A stretch of DNA of 64,000 bases from assembly GCF_001905145.1 (NCBI RefSeq), contig NZ_LWLB01000012.1:1-64000 (forward strand). Direction: 5' to 3'. Shown here piece after piece: positions 45,937-54,803 of the stretch (position 1 is the first letter of the stretch; each line of letters opens with the position of its first letter). The translations under genes were made by a program, and so were the position numbers. This DNA comes from Nocardiopsis sp. TSRI0078. GTDB taxonomy: Bacteria; Actinomycetota; Actinomycetes; Streptosporangiales; Streptosporangiaceae. The notes below the pieces were generated by a model. That model was not told the origin of the DNA. It worked only from the letters and a program-made list of their open reading frames with translations, and did not search any database.

Positions 45937-48402
45937 TCAGTTGCGGACGCGGTAGACGTCGTAGACGCCGTCCACCCCCCGCACCGCGCGCAGCACGCTG
46001 CCCAGGTGGGCGGGGTCGGCCATCTCGAAGGTGAAGCGGCTCTGCGCCACCCGGTCGCGGCTGGTCTGGACGGTCGCGGACAGGATGTTGACGTGCTGGT
46101 CCGACAGCACCCGGGTGATGTCGGACAGCAGCCGGGACCGGTCCAGGGCCTCCACGTGCAGCGCCACCAGGAACATGGAGTCCTCGGTGGGCGACCAGTC
46201 CACCTTCACCATGCGGTCGGTGTCCAGGGTCGCGGTGTTCACGCAGTCCCTGCGGTGCACGGACACCCCGTTGCCCCGCGTGACGAAGCCGACGATCTCG
46301 TCTCCCGGCACGGGCGTACAGCACTTGGACAGGCGCGCCCACACGTCGGCGTCGCCCTCCACGACCACGCCCGGGTTGCCGGACTGGCGCTGGCGGAGCG
46401 CCGCCTTGCCGGGCAGGGCCGACTCGGCGATGTCCTCGGTGTGGCTCTCCAGCCCGCCCATCGACTCCACGAGCTTGCCCACCACGTGCTGCGCGCTGAC
46501 CTGGCGCTCGCCCACGGCCGCGTACAGGGAGTCCACGTCCGGATAGCGCAGGTCGCTGGCCAGGGCGATGATCGCCTCGCCGCTGAACAGGCGCTTGACC
46601 GGCAGCTCCTGTTTGCGCATGATCTTGGCGATCTCGTCCTTGCCCTGCTCTATGGCGGCCTCGCGGCGCTCCTTGGTGAACCAGTGGCGGATCTTGTTGC
46701 GGGCGCGGGCGCTCTTGACGAAGTTCAGCCAGTCCCGGCTGGGCCCGGCGTCGGGCGTCTTGGAGGTGAGGATCTCCACCGTCTCGCCGTTGTGCAGCTC
46801 GTTCTCCAGCGGCACCAGGCGGCCGTTGATACGGGCGCCCACGGTGCGGTGGCCGACCTCGGTGTGCACCGCGTACGCGAAGTCGACGGCGGTGGCGCCC
46901 TGCGGCAGGGAGATGACGTCGCCGCCCGGGGTGAAGACGAACACCTCCTGCACCGACAGGTCGAAGCGCAGCGACTCCAGGAACTCGCCCGGGTCCTTGG
47001 TCTCCTGCTGCCAGTCGATGAGCTGGCGCAGCCACTGCATGTCGGAGCTGCCCCTGGGCTTGCTCTCGCCCCCGCTGGTGCGGTCCTCCTTGTACTTCCA
47101 GTGCGCCGCGATGCCGTACTCGGCGCGCCTGTGCATCGCCCGGGTGCGGATCTGCAGTTCGACCGGGTTGCCCGAGGGCCCTATGACCGTCGTGTGCAGC
47201 GACTGGTACATGTTGAACTTGGGCATCGCGATGTAGTCCTTGAACCGCCCCGGCACCGGGTTCCACCGCGCGTGGATGGTCCCCAGGGCCGCGTAGCAGT
47301 CGCGGACGCTGTCCACCAGGACCCGCACGGCGATGAGGTCGTAGATCTCGTCGAAGCCGCAGTTGCGGGCGATCATCTTCTGGTAGATCGAGTAGTAGTG
47401 CTTGGGGCGCCCGCGCACGGTGGCCTTGAGCTTGGACTCGCGCAGGTCGGCCGAGACCGCCTCGATGACCTCCTGGAGGTAGACGTCGCGGCGCGGGGCG
47501 CGCTCGGACACCAGGCGGGCGATCTCGTCGAAGCGCTTGGGGTAGAGGGTGGCGAAGGCCAGGTCCTCCAACTCCCACTTGATGGTGTTCATGCCCAGTC
47601 GGTGGGCGAGCGGAGCGAAGATCTCCAGGGTCTCTCGGGCTTTCTTCTCCCGTTTGGCACGGGATGGCAGGTAGCGCAGGGTGCGCATGTTGTGCAGGCG
47701 GTCGCACAGCTTGATGACCAGTACCCGGATGTCGCGGGCCATGGCCACGACCATCTTGCGGACGGTCTCGGCCTGGGTGGCCTCGCCGTACTTGACCTTG
47801 TCGAGCTTGGTGACGCCGTCGACCAGTTCGGCGATCTCGTCGCTGAAGTCGGCGCGCAACTCATCCAGGGAGTACTCGGTGTCCTCGACGGTGTCGTGCA
47901 GTAGGGCGGCGGCCAGGGTGGCCTCCTGCATGCCCAGCTCGGCGAGGATCGTGGCGACGGCGAGCGGATGGGTGATGTAGGGGTCGCCGCTCTTGCGCTT
48001 CTGGTCGCGGTGGTGGTGGGCGGCGACCTCGTAGGCGCGCTCGATCAGCCGCACGTCCACCTTCGGATGGGTGGCGCGCACCGTCTTGATCAGTGGTTCG
48101 AGCACCGGGTTCATCGTCACTCCCCGCTGGGCGCCGAGTCGGGCGAGCCTTCTGCGTACTCGCACCGTGGAGGGCGTGGTGGAGGGGGGCGGCTGCCGCG
48201 TGGCCCCCGCTCCGGAGACGTCGGAGGGCGCCGCTCCACTCGCGGCGCCCTCCGGGCGGTCCTCCTGTGGTCTTGTGGCGGCGCTTGGCACACCGGTGCC
48301 GTCCGCGTGCCCTCCCGGCCTGGTCGGCCGCGGCTCCTGGGGGGCGTTCTGCCGTGTCTCGCTCGCCGCTACAGCCCCGGTCGAAACCACTTCGCTTGGC
48401 AT
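45937..48402 (-). CDS. relA: Bifunctional (p)ppGpp synthetase/hydrolase Rel
   Basis: Makes and degrades the stringent alarmone (821 residues). An Ala/Pro/Thr-rich N-terminal extension of about 90 residues precedes the HD hydrolase domain ([15 protein letters not shown] near residue 142, LLHDTVEDT near 169), the synthetase domain ([14 protein letters not shown] near 329), TGS ([20 protein letters not shown] near 490) and a C-terminal ACT domain. RFKD near 387 is the RxKD form found in bifunctional Rel. The ATG at 48402 has GGGAGG 5 nt upstream; an in-frame ATG 60 nt further up is less likely. It is downstream of apt with a 295-bp gap holding a palindrome. Confidence 0.95.
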   Translation of the reverse strand: MPSEVVSTGAVAASETRQNAPQEPRPTRPGGHADGTGVPSAATRPQEDRPEGAASGAAPSDVSGAGATRQPPPSTTPSTVRVRRRLARLGAQRGVTMNPVLEPLIKTVRATHPKVDVRLIERAYEVAAHHHRDQKRKSGDPYITHPLAVATILAELGMQEATLAAALLHDTVEDTEYSLDELRADFSDEIAELVDGVTKLDKVKYGEATQAETVRKMVVAMARDIRVLVIKLCDRLHNMRTLRYLPSRAKREKKARETLEIFAPLAHRLGMNTIKWELEDLAFATLYPKRFDEIARLVSERAPRRDVYLQEVIEAVSADLRESKLKATVRGRPKHYYSIYQKMIARNCGFDEIYDLIAVRVLVDSVRDCYAALGTIHARWNPVPGRFKDYIAMPKFNMYQSLHTTVIGPSGNPVELQIRTRAMHRRAEYGIAAHWKYKEDRTSGGESKPRGSSDMQWLRQLIDWQQETKDPGEFLESLRFDLSVQEVFVFTPGGDVISLPQGATAVDFAYAVHTEVGHRTVGARINGRLVPLENELHNGETVEILTSKTPDAGPSRDWLNFVKSARARNKIRHWFTKERREAAIEQGKDEIAKIMRKQELPVKRLFSGEAIIALASDLRYPDVDSLYAAVGERQVSAQHVVGKLVESMGGLESHTEDIAESALPGKAALRQRQSGNPGVVVEGDADVWARLSKCCTPVPGDEIVGFVTRGNGVSVHRRDCVNTATLDTDRMVKVDWSPTEDSMFLVALHVEALDRSRLLSDITRVLSDQHVNILSATVQTSRDRVAQSRFTFEMADPAHLGSVLRAVRGVDGVYDVYRVRN

Positions 48403-48535
48403 GCCTACCTCCCGCGGATCCGCCCGGGTCGCGCGGGCGCCGTCGGCGCCGCCCGGCTCCACCGGTGCACGTGCGTGTCATCAGGGCCAGTCGTGACGTG
48501 GCCGCCGCGGTACCTCTCCCACCAGTCTAGTGGGA

Positions 48536-48553
48536 CCGTACCCGCGGGTACGG
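48536..48553. promoter_or_regulatory. 18-bp perfect palindrome upstream of relA
   Basis: CCGTACCCGCGGGTACGG is an exact palindrome about 135 bp upstream of the relA start. On the minus strand it is followed by TAGACT, a possible -10. It may be an operator. The rest of the apt-relA gap shows no gene. Confidence 0.35.
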
Positions 48554-48697
48554 GGAAACGGTCCGGTCCTTCCCGCGACCGGCGGGTGTGACGCAGGCCA
48601 CCAGGGGTGTCACACCTGGTGGTGGAGTACGTCAACGATGACGGACCGTCGCGCATTCCCTGTGGGAGGACGCCGGTCGTGGCGCGGGTCGGCGGGA

Positions 48698-49252
48698 TCA
48701 GACCGAGAGGAGGGCGTGCAGCTCCACGTCGGGCATCTTCTCGTGCCCCCGGAGCGCGGAGAGCTCCATCAGGACGGAGAATCCCACGACCGTACCACCC
48801 GCCTTGCGGATCAGGTCCACCGCGGCCCTTCCGGTGCCGCCGGTGGCGAGGACGTCGTCGACGACCAGCACACGGCTGCCCGGGGTGATGGCGTCGGCGT
48901 GGATCTCGACGGTCGCGGTGCCGTACTCCAGATCATAGGCCTGAGCGATGGTGTCCGCGGGCAGTTTCCCGGCTTTGCGCGCGGGAACGAAGCCGGAGCC
49001 CAGCGCCATGGCGACCGGGGCCCCGAAGATGAAGCCCCGCGCCTCCAGTCCGACCACGTGGTCCACCCCGGCGTCGCCGTAGGGCGCGGCGAGGCCCTCC
49101 ACGGCGGCGGCGAGGGCCTCGCGGTGGTTGAGCAGCGGCGTGATGTCCTTGAACAGGATGCCGGGATGCGGGAAGTCCGGGACGTCGCGGATGTGGGCCC
49201 GGATGAGGTCCAGGCTCGGGGCGGTGTCCGCGGTCGCGGTGTCGTCGGGCAT
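48698..49252 (-). CDS. apt: Adenine phosphoribosyltransferase
   Basis: Salvages adenine to AMP with PRPP (184 residues). It has DFPHPGILFKDITPLL, GLEARGFIFGAPVAMALGSG, VPARKAGKLP and the PRPP-binding motif VLVVDDVLATGGTG. The ATG at 49252 gives a normal length. The order yajC-apt-relA is kept, but secD and secF, usually between yajC and apt, are absent. Confidence 0.95.
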   Translation of the reverse strand: MPDDTATADTAPSLDLIRAHIRDVPDFPHPGILFKDITPLLNHREALAAAVEGLAAPYGDAGVDHVVGLEARGFIFGAPVAMALGSGFVPARKAGKLPADTIAQAYDLEYGTATVEIHADAITPGSRVLVVDDVLATGGTGRAAVDLIRKAGGTVVGFSVLMELSALRGHEKMPDVELHALLSV

Positions 49253-49318
49253 GTGCGGTGGGACCTTCTGCTGGAGGTCTCCCTGGAGACCTGTCGGGCG
49301 GATTCGGGCCCGACACGG

Positions 49319-49351
49319 CGGTACCGACCCCCGGGGCGGGGGCCGGTACCG
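49319..49351 (-). terminator. Strong hairpin between yajC and apt
   Basis: CGGTACCG-A-CCCCC pairs with GGGGG-C-CGGTACCG around GGGGC: thirteen base pairs with one mismatch. It probably ends the ruvCAB-yajC transcript at the site where secD/secF would normally follow. Confidence 0.6.
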
Positions 49352-49431
49352 AAGTCTGTCGGGCCGTGGGGCCTTGCGGCGGGGCCTGCCGCCCGCGCGC
49401 GGGCGCGGGCGCCGTCCGGGCGGCGGGGAGG

Positions 49432-49797
49432 CTAGCCCTTGGGCTTGTCGTCGTCGCCGAAGTCGGGACGGTCCTCCACCGGGGTGTCGTCGGCGGCCGG
49501 GGTGATGACCTCGCCGATGCCGGCCTTGAGCATGCGGATGCGGGTACCGGGCGCGATCTCCAGCACGACGTCCTGCTCGTGGATCTCGACGAGGGTGGCG
49601 AAGATGCCGGCCTTGGTCATGACCTCGACGCCGGGGACCAGGGAGTTCTGCATCTTCATCTCCTGCTGGCGGCGCTTCTGGTTCGGGCGCCAGAACAGCA
49701 GCCAGAACACCACGAGGATCAGCAGGAACGGGAACAGCATGCCGAGGAGTCCGCCCGTGGGCTCTCCTTCGGCTGCGAGGTGGTAAAGGCCCTGCAC
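49432..49797 (-). CDS. yajC: Sec translocon accessory protein YajC
   Basis: Single-pass membrane protein (121 residues) that associates with SecDF-YidC. It has one helix (GMLFPFLLILVVFWLLFW, residues 18-36), the basic RPNQKRRQQEMKMQNSLVPGVEVMTKAGIFATLVEI that defines the family, and an acidic tail. The GTG at 49797 follows AAGGACG and leaves a 17-residue N-terminus; the frame continues upstream without family similarity. SecD and SecF genes are missing downstream. Confidence 0.9.
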   Translation of the reverse strand: MQGLYHLAAEGEPTGGLLGMLFPFLLILVVFWLLFWRPNQKRRQQEMKMQNSLVPGVEVMTKAGIFATLVEIHEQDVVLEIAPGTRIRMLKAGIGEVITPAADDTPVEDRPDFGDDDKPKG

Positions 49798-50121
49798 GGG
49801 GCGTCCTTCCTGACGTTTCGTCGTGTGGCCGACGGCTGTCGGCTCGGACACCGCAACGGCCACCTTCTTCGCGCCGGTTCGGACCTGTCGCGGTCCGAGC
49901 CGTACCCGGCACGTACAACGCGCCAAAGGACCGACTCGTTCCGCCGGTGTCGAACGACACGTACGGAGCGTTGCCCCGTATCGGCTGGTTCGTCCCAGCT
50001 TACGTGGCGCCGGTCACCGGTATCCCACCGGTCGAGATCGGAAGTGTTAACGGTTCGGCCCCGGATTCTCGCGCGTGCCACCCATTGTGCCCGCACCAGG
50101 GCCCTGTGTCAGCGCCCCCGG
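49798..50121. other. Intergenic region yajC-ruvB
   Basis: 324 bp without a supported gene. It holds two ACCGGT sites 11 bp apart (50016 and 50027) and a GTTAAC (50046). I could not find a convincing promoter pair, although a local promoter for yajC is plausible. Confidence 0.4.
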
Positions 50122-51255
50122 TCAGGGAGCCGACGTGCCGCCGTTCCCGGAGCCGCGCGCGGAGGAGTTGCCGTTGGCGGCCGCCGCGCCGAAGGCCGCG
50201 TCCGGCGGAGGTGTGAGCCCCATGTGCGCCCAGGCCTGCGGGGTGGCCACCCGGCCGCGCGGGGTGCGGGCCAGGAAGCCGGACCGGACCAGGAAGGGTT
50301 CGGCGACGACCTCCACGGTCTCGGCCTCCTCCCCCACCGAGACCGCCAGCGTGGACAGGCCGACCGGGCCGCCGCGGAAGCGGTTCATCAGCACGTCGAG
50401 GATGGCGCGGTCCAGCCGGTCCAGGCCCAGGCTGTCCACCTCGTACAGTTCGAGCGCGGCGCGGGCGGTGGCCAGCGACAGCCGGCCGTCACCGCGCACC
50501 TCGGCGTAGTCGCGCACCCGGCGCAGCAGCCGGTTGGCGATCCGGGGCGTGCCGCGCGAGCGCCCGGCGATCTCCCGGGCGGCGTCCTCGTCCAGGGGCG
50601 CGCCGAGCAGGCCGGCCGAGCGGTACAGGATCAGTTCCAGCTCCGCGGGCGTGTAGAAGTCCATGTGCGCGGTGAACCCGAAGCGGTCGCGCAGCGGGGC
50701 GGGCAGCATGCCCGCCCGTGTGGTCGCCCCGACCAGGGTGAACGGGGCGATGTCCAGCGGGATGGCGGTGGCTCCGGGGCCCTTGCCGACCACGACGTCG
50801 ACCCGGAAGTCCTCCATGGCGACGTAGAGCATCTCCTCGGCGGGGCGGGCCATCCGGTGGATCTCGTCCAGGAAGAGCACCTCGCCCTCCTGCAGGGTGG
50901 AGAGCACGGCGGCCAGGTCGCCGGAGCGCTCGATGGCCGGGCCGGAGGTGATGCGCAGCGGGGCGCCGAGTTCGGCGGCGATGATCATGGCCAGGGTGGT
51001 CTTGCCCAGGCCCGGGCCGCCGGACATCAGGATGTGGTCGGGTGCCCGGTTGCGCCGCTGGGCGCTGTGCAGGACCAGGGAGAGCTGTTCCCGCACGCGC
51101 TCCTGGCCGACGAACTCGTCCAGGGCGCGGGGGCGCAGCGCGCCCTCGACCTGGTGGTCGTCCATGCTGGCGTCGGGTGAGACCGCTCCGCGCTCGTAGG
51201 CGGCGGCCTCGTCGGTGGCGGATCCGCGGTGGGATTCCTCGTGGGAGTCGTACAC
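50122..51255 (-). CDS. ruvB: Holliday junction helicase RuvB
   Basis: AAA+ motor that drives branch migration (377 residues). It has [20 protein letters not shown], Walker [13 protein letters not shown] near residue 85, Walker [11 protein letters not shown], sensor 1 in [11 protein letters not shown], and the winged-helix C-terminal domain ([22 protein letters not shown]). A 30-residue N-terminal extension and a disordered tail are present. Start GTG at 51255 follows AGGAACTCCC, 18 nt after ruvA. Confidence 0.96.
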   Translation of the reverse strand: MYDSHEESHRGSATDEAAAYERGAVSPDASMDDHQVEGALRPRALDEFVGQERVREQLSLVLHSAQRRNRAPDHILMSGGPGLGKTTLAMIIAAELGAPLRITSGPAIERSGDLAAVLSTLQEGEVLFLDEIHRMARPAEEMLYVAMEDFRVDVVVGKGPGATAIPLDIAPFTLVGATTRAGMLPAPLRDRFGFTAHMDFYTPAELELILYRSAGLLGAPLDEDAAREIAGRSRGTPRIANRLLRRVRDYAEVRGDGRLSLATARAALELYEVDSLGLDRLDRAILDVLMNRFRGGPVGLSTLAVSVGEEAETVEVVAEPFLVRSGFLARTPRGRVATPQAWAHMGLTPPPDAAFGAAAANGNSSARGSGNGGTSAP

Positions 51256-51273
51256 GGGAGTTCCTCGTCCCTC

Positions 51274-51894
51274 CTAGGCGCGGCTGAGCCTGCGCAGGGC
51301 GCTGCGCAGCAGGACGGCGACGTCGTCGGTCTCCTCGGCCTCGGCGGCCACGGCGGCGGCCGCGGCCTCGGCGTCCTTGGCGGGCCAACCCAGGTTGACC
51401 AGGCCGGACACGACCTGACCGCGCCAGGCTCCGTCTGGCTCGCCCGCGGGCGCGGCCGCCTCGGCACCGGGAAGGGTGCCGTCGTCGAGCACGGGGGCGT
51501 CGAGCTTGCCGCGCAACTCCAGGACGATGCGCTGGGCGCCCTTCTTGCCGATGCCGGGCACGCGGGTGAGCGCGGCGGTGTCCTCGGTGGACACGGCGTG
51601 GCGCAGGCTGGAGGGGCTGTGGATGGAGAGCATGGCCAGGGCCAGGCGGGGACCGACGCCCGAGGCGGTCTGCAGCTGCTCGAACAGGTGCTTCTCGTCG
51701 TCGTCGGCGAACCCGAACAGGGTCAGGGAGTCCTCGCGGACGACGAGGCTGGTGGCGACGGTGCCGGTCTCGCCCACGTGCAGGCGGGACATGGCGGAGG
51801 GGGTGCACTGCACGGTCATTCCGACCCCGCCGACGTCGATCACGGCGCTGCCCGCGCCGCGTGCGGCCACCCGGCCGGTGAGGAACGCGATCAT
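51274..51894 (-). CDS. ruvA: Holliday junction DNA-binding protein RuvA
   Basis: Tetrameric junction-binding subunit (206 residues). It has an OB domain (MIAFLTGRVAARGAGSAVIDVGGVGM), two helix-hairpin-helix motifs (LQTASGVGPRLALAML and LTRVPGIGKKGAQRIVLEL) and the C-terminal domain III that contacts RuvB (VSGLVNLGW...AVLLRSALRRL). The linker is Ala/Pro/Glu-rich. ATG at 51894, 50 nt after ruvC. Confidence 0.95.
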   Translation of the reverse strand: MIAFLTGRVAARGAGSAVIDVGGVGMTVQCTPSAMSRLHVGETGTVATSLVVREDSLTLFGFADDDEKHLFEQLQTASGVGPRLALAMLSIHSPSSLRHAVSTEDTAALTRVPGIGKKGAQRIVLELRGKLDAPVLDDGTLPGAEAAAPAGEPDGAWRGQVVSGLVNLGWPAKDAEAAAAAVAAEAEETDDVAVLLRSALRRLSRA

Positions 51895-51944
51895 CTCGTG
51901 TGGGCACCGGGGACGGTGCCCTTCTCCTTCCTGGGGGCGTGGCG

Positions 51945-52508
51945 CTACCGGCCGCGGGTGCGGCGGGCCAGTTCCACCTTGCGGGCGAAGTCCTGCTGGG
52001 CCTGGGCGACGCGGGCCTGGGCCCCGCCGCGCCAGATGTGGCAGATGGCCAGGGCGACGGCGTCGGCCGCGTCGGCGGGCTTGGGAGGTCCGTCGAGTCC
52101 GAGGATACGCGCCACCATGGTGCCGACCTGCGCCTTGTCGGCGCGGCCGCTGCCGGTGATGGCGGCCTTGGCCTCGCTGGGGGTGTGCATGGCCACGGGC
52201 AGGCCGCGGCGGGCGGCGCAGACCAGGGCGATGCCGCTCGCCTGGGCGGTGCCCATGACGGTGCTGAGGTTGTGCTGGGCGAAGACGCGCTCGACCGCGA
52301 CGGCGTCGGGCCGGTAGTGGTCCAGCCACTCCTCGATGCCGCGCTCGATGCCGACGAGACGCTGGGGCAGGTCGGTGTCGGCGCTGGTGCGGATGGCGTC
52401 GGCGCCGAGCAGGACGAGCGGTCGGCCGATGGCGCCCTCGACGACACCGATGCCGCACCGGGTCAGTCCCGGGTCGATCCCCAACACGCGCACGCGTTCC
52501 ACCCTCAT
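51945..52508 (-). CDS. ruvC: Holliday junction resolvase RuvC
   Basis: RNase H-fold endonuclease (187 residues) that cuts Holliday junctions. The acidic catalytic residues are in [12 protein letters not shown] (Asp), VERVFAQ (Glu), and the C-terminal [12 protein letters not shown] (Asp pair). Start ATG at 52508, though nearby GTG codons a few residues on are possible. In most actinobacteria yebC lies directly upstream; here about 6 kb of other genes separate them. Confidence 0.95.
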   Translation of the reverse strand: MRVERVRVLGIDPGLTRCGIGVVEGAIGRPLVLLGADAIRTSADTDLPQRLVGIERGIEEWLDHYRPDAVAVERVFAQHNLSTVMGTAQASGIALVCAARRGLPVAMHTPSEAKAAITGSGRADKAQVGTMVARILGLDGPPKPADAADAVALAICHIWRGGAQARVAQAQQDFARKVELARRTRGR

Positions 52509-52712
52509 CTTCTCGAACGTCAGTTCGCACCATGCTAGCGGCGGGCACCGACCCTTGCCGTCGACCCGGCCGCGTGTCGGTGCGCGGGCTCCGGCACGGA
52601 GGGAGGGACCGCTCCCCGCCCGGCCCCTCCGCCTGCGGCGAGGCCCCCTGGGGACAGTATCCGCCCCGAGCCCGGCGCGCGCACGTCCCCGCGGCCGGCC
52701 CCGGAAAAGGGG

Positions 52713-52741
52713 TGGACCGCGCCGGAGGGGCGTGCTAGGTT
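52713..52741 (+). promoter_or_regulatory. Predicted promoter of the nrtR-J-VWA-purA-like operon
   Basis: TGGACC (52713-52718) and TAGGTT (52736-52741) at 17-bp spacing fit a vegetative promoter. Transcription would begin near 52748, inside the first palindrome of the putative operator, leaving a leader of only 30-45 nt. Confidence 0.55.
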
Positions 52742-52744
52742 GTA

Positions 52745-52771
52745 CTCAAAAAGAGAAAAACTCATCATGAG
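52745..52771 (+). promoter_or_regulatory. Tandem CTC-N5-GAG palindromes, putative NrtR operator
   Basis: CTCAAAAAGAG (52745-52755) and CTCATCATGAG (52761-52771) have centres 16 bp apart in a strikingly A-rich patch just before the NUDIX regulator. The second is a perfect palindrome. Position over the predicted start suggests autorepression. Confidence 0.6.
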
Positions 52772-52777
52772 AAGAAC

Positions 52778-53587
52778 TTGGCGGTGCACGTGACCGAGGA
52801 AGAACCGCGACGGGAGCAGGGCGAGGACCGCTTCCTCGCCGACTACGACCCGCACGCCTTCGCGCCGGCCGCCGTCACCGTCGACGTCGTCGCCCTCACG
52901 ATCCGGTCGGGAGAGCCGCACGTACTGCTGACACGGCGCGCCGCCCATCCGCAGCGCGGCTGGTGGGCCCTGCCGGGCGGGTTCGTCCGGGCACAGGACG
53001 GACCGGACGGACCCGCCGACCCCGACCTGCCCGACGCCGCCCTGCGGGTGCTGTCGGAGAAGACCCTCCTGCCCACCGAACTGCACCTGGAGCAGCTGGG
53101 CACCTACGGCGCCCGGGACCGGGACCCGCGCATGCGCGTCTTCTCGGTCGCCTACATGCTCCTGGCCCCCGGCCTGCCCGACCCCCGTACCGGCCGCGGC
53201 ACCGAGGAGGCCGCCTGGGTCCCGTGGCGCGAGCTCGGCCACGGCGACGGCGCCCGCGCCGGCCGCGAGCTGGCCTTCGACCACGGCCGCGTCCTCGCCG
53301 ACGCCGTCGAGCGCGCCCGCTCCAAGCTGGAGTACACCGCGCTGGCCACGGCGTTCCTGCCGCCCGCCTTCACCATCACCGCGCTGCGCGAGGTCTACCA
53401 GGCCGTGTGGGGACAGGACCTGCACGCCGCCAACTTCCACCGCAAGATCCTGGCCACCCCCGGGTTCGTGGAGGACACCGGCGAGCTCTCCGAGCGCGGC
53501 GGCGCGGGCGGCGGGCGGCGGGCGCGGCTGTACCGGGCGGGCGGCGCGGCCCTGCTGCACCCGCCCCTGCTGCGGAGCACCCAGTGA
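52778..53587 (+). CDS. NrtR-type NUDIX transcriptional regulator
   Basis: Protein of about 269 residues with a NUDIX domain (VTVDVVALTIRSGEPHVLLTRRAAHPQRGWWALPGGFV) and a C-terminal winged helix (LEYTALATAFLPPAFTITALREVYQAVWG, NFHRKILATPGFVEDTG), the NrtR layout. The NUDIX box is degenerate: the REXXEE core reads RVLSEK, so hydrolysis is unlikely and the domain probably senses a ligand; NrtR proteins bind ADP-ribose or related nucleotides. The start may be TTG 52778, GTG 52784 or GTG 52790. It heads a four-gene operon and sits behind tandem palindromes. Confidence 0.85.
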   Translation: MAVHVTEEEPRREQGEDRFLADYDPHAFAPAAVTVDVVALTIRSGEPHVLLTRRAAHPQRGWWALPGGFVRAQDGPDGPADPDLPDAALRVLSEKTLLPTELHLEQLGTYGARDRDPRMRVFSVAYMLLAPGLPDPRTGRGTEEAAWVPWRELGHGDGARAGRELAFDHGRVLADAVERARSKLEYTALATAFLPPAFTITALREVYQAVWGQDLHAANFHRKILATPGFVEDTGELSERGGAGGGRRARLYRAGGAALLHPPLLRSTQ

Positions 53588-53612
53588 GCCCCCGCCCCCC
53601 GGGAGAGAGCAC

Positions 53613-54722
53613 ATGAGATCCGGCCGGGACACCGCCGACGACTTCGACACGGCCCTGCGCGCCCTGGCACTGGCCGAGGATCCGACCGCCCTGTTCGGCC
53701 CCCTGCCGAGCAGCGAGGGCCCCCCGCCCCCGGCCGCCACCTCCGCCCACCGGCGCCTGGCCCGCCTGCTCCACCCCGACCGGGCTCCCGCGCGGCGCGG
53801 GGCGGAGGCCGCCGCGGCCTTCACACGGCTCACCGAGGCCTGGTCCCGCTACCAGGACATGGCCGGGGGCGGGCTCGGCCTCGACGACCTCACCCTGGCC
53901 ACGCGCGCCCACACCTACCACGTGCGGCGGGGGCCCGGGCCGCTGGCCGCCGGCGACATCGCCGATCTGCACGAAGTCCGCTACAAGGACGGCGGCACGT
54001 GGCGGGAGGCGGTGCTCAAACTGCCGCGCTCCCACCGGGACAACGACCTGGCCACGGCCGAGACGACCGCCCTGCGCCGCATCCGTGAACGGGCCCCCGC
54101 CGGGTCCCGGGCCTTCTACCCCGAGCTCGTCGAGCAGATCCGCCACCGCGACGCCGCCACCGGGGCCGAGCGGCGCGGCAACGTCCTCACCCGGCTCCGG
54201 GGCTTCCACAGCCTGGCCGACGTACGCCGCGCCCACCCCGACGGCGTGGATCCGCGCGACGCGGCGTGGATGTGGCGGCGCCTGCTGGTCGCGGTCGGCA
54301 ACGCCAACCGGGCGGGGGTCGTCCACGGCGCGGTCGTTCCCGAACACGTCCTGATCCATCCCGGACGGCACGGTCTCGTCCTCGTCGACTGGTGCTACTC
54401 GGTGACCTCCGCCGCCGCGCACACCGCGCCGCACATCCCGGCGATGGTCCCCCACCGCGGGGACCTGTACCCGGAGGAGGTCCTCGACCGTCGGCCCGCC
54501 GTGCCCGCCACGGACGTCCACATGGCGACCCGCTGCGTCGAGTACCTCACCGCGGGCCGCCTGCCCCGGCCGCTGCGCGCCTTCGTCCGCGGCTGCACCC
54601 TGCCCGCCCCCGAACGGCGGCCCGGCGACGGGATCCGGCTCCTGGGCGAGCTCGACGAGGCGCTGGAGCGGGCGTTCGGTCCGCGCCGGTTCCGCCCCTT
54701 CCACATGCCCGCCACCGTCTGA
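53613..54722 (+). CDS. J-domain protein fused to a degenerate kinase
   Basis: Protein of 369 residues. The N-terminal part (about 10-75) looks like a J-domain with HPD at residues 54-56 (RLARLLHPDRAP) and helix IV AAAAFTRLTEAWSRYQ, predicting contact with DnaK. The rest resembles a protein kinase: VAIK-type Lys in AVLKLPRS (near 135), but the catalytic loop reads HGAVVPEHVLI (near 237) where HRDLKPEN is expected, so the catalytic Asp is Ala, and DFG reads DWC (near 258). It is therefore probably a pseudokinase or an atypical kinase. It lies 25 nt after the regulator gene. A T7 run at 54730-54736 follows its stop. Confidence 0.75.
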   Translation: MRSGRDTADDFDTALRALALAEDPTALFGPLPSSEGPPPPAATSAHRRLARLLHPDRAPARRGAEAAAAFTRLTEAWSRYQDMAGGGLGLDDLTLATRAHTYHVRRGPGPLAAGDIADLHEVRYKDGGTWREAVLKLPRSHRDNDLATAETTALRRIRERAPAGSRAFYPELVEQIRHRDAATGAERRGNVLTRLRGFHSLADVRRAHPDGVDPRDAAWMWRRLLVAVGNANRAGVVHGAVVPEHVLIHPGRHGLVLVDWCYSVTSAAAHTAPHIPAMVPHRGDLYPEEVLDRRPAVPATDVHMATRCVEYLTAGRLPRPLRAFVRGCTLPAPERRPGDGIRLLGELDEALERAFGPRRFRPFHMPATV

Positions 54723-54803
54723 CCACCCCTTTTTTTCCGGCCCCGCCCGACCGCCCCGCCCCGCGGTCGGCCGCAAGACCCGCACACCACCGAAGGAGTC
54801 CCC

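Noticed and set aside
46006-47904. 632-residue frame opposite relA
   Set aside because: Antisense to conserved HD, synthetase and TGS domains; composition is artefactual.
49252-49432. Degraded secD/secF remnant between yajC and apt
   Set aside because: The gap is only 179 bp, and I could see no SecD/SecF-like residues in any frame; only a hairpin is present.
54727-54740. T7 run after the J-domain gene as an intrinsic terminator
   Set aside because: No stable GC hairpin directly precedes the T run, and the next gene is likely to be in the same operon.
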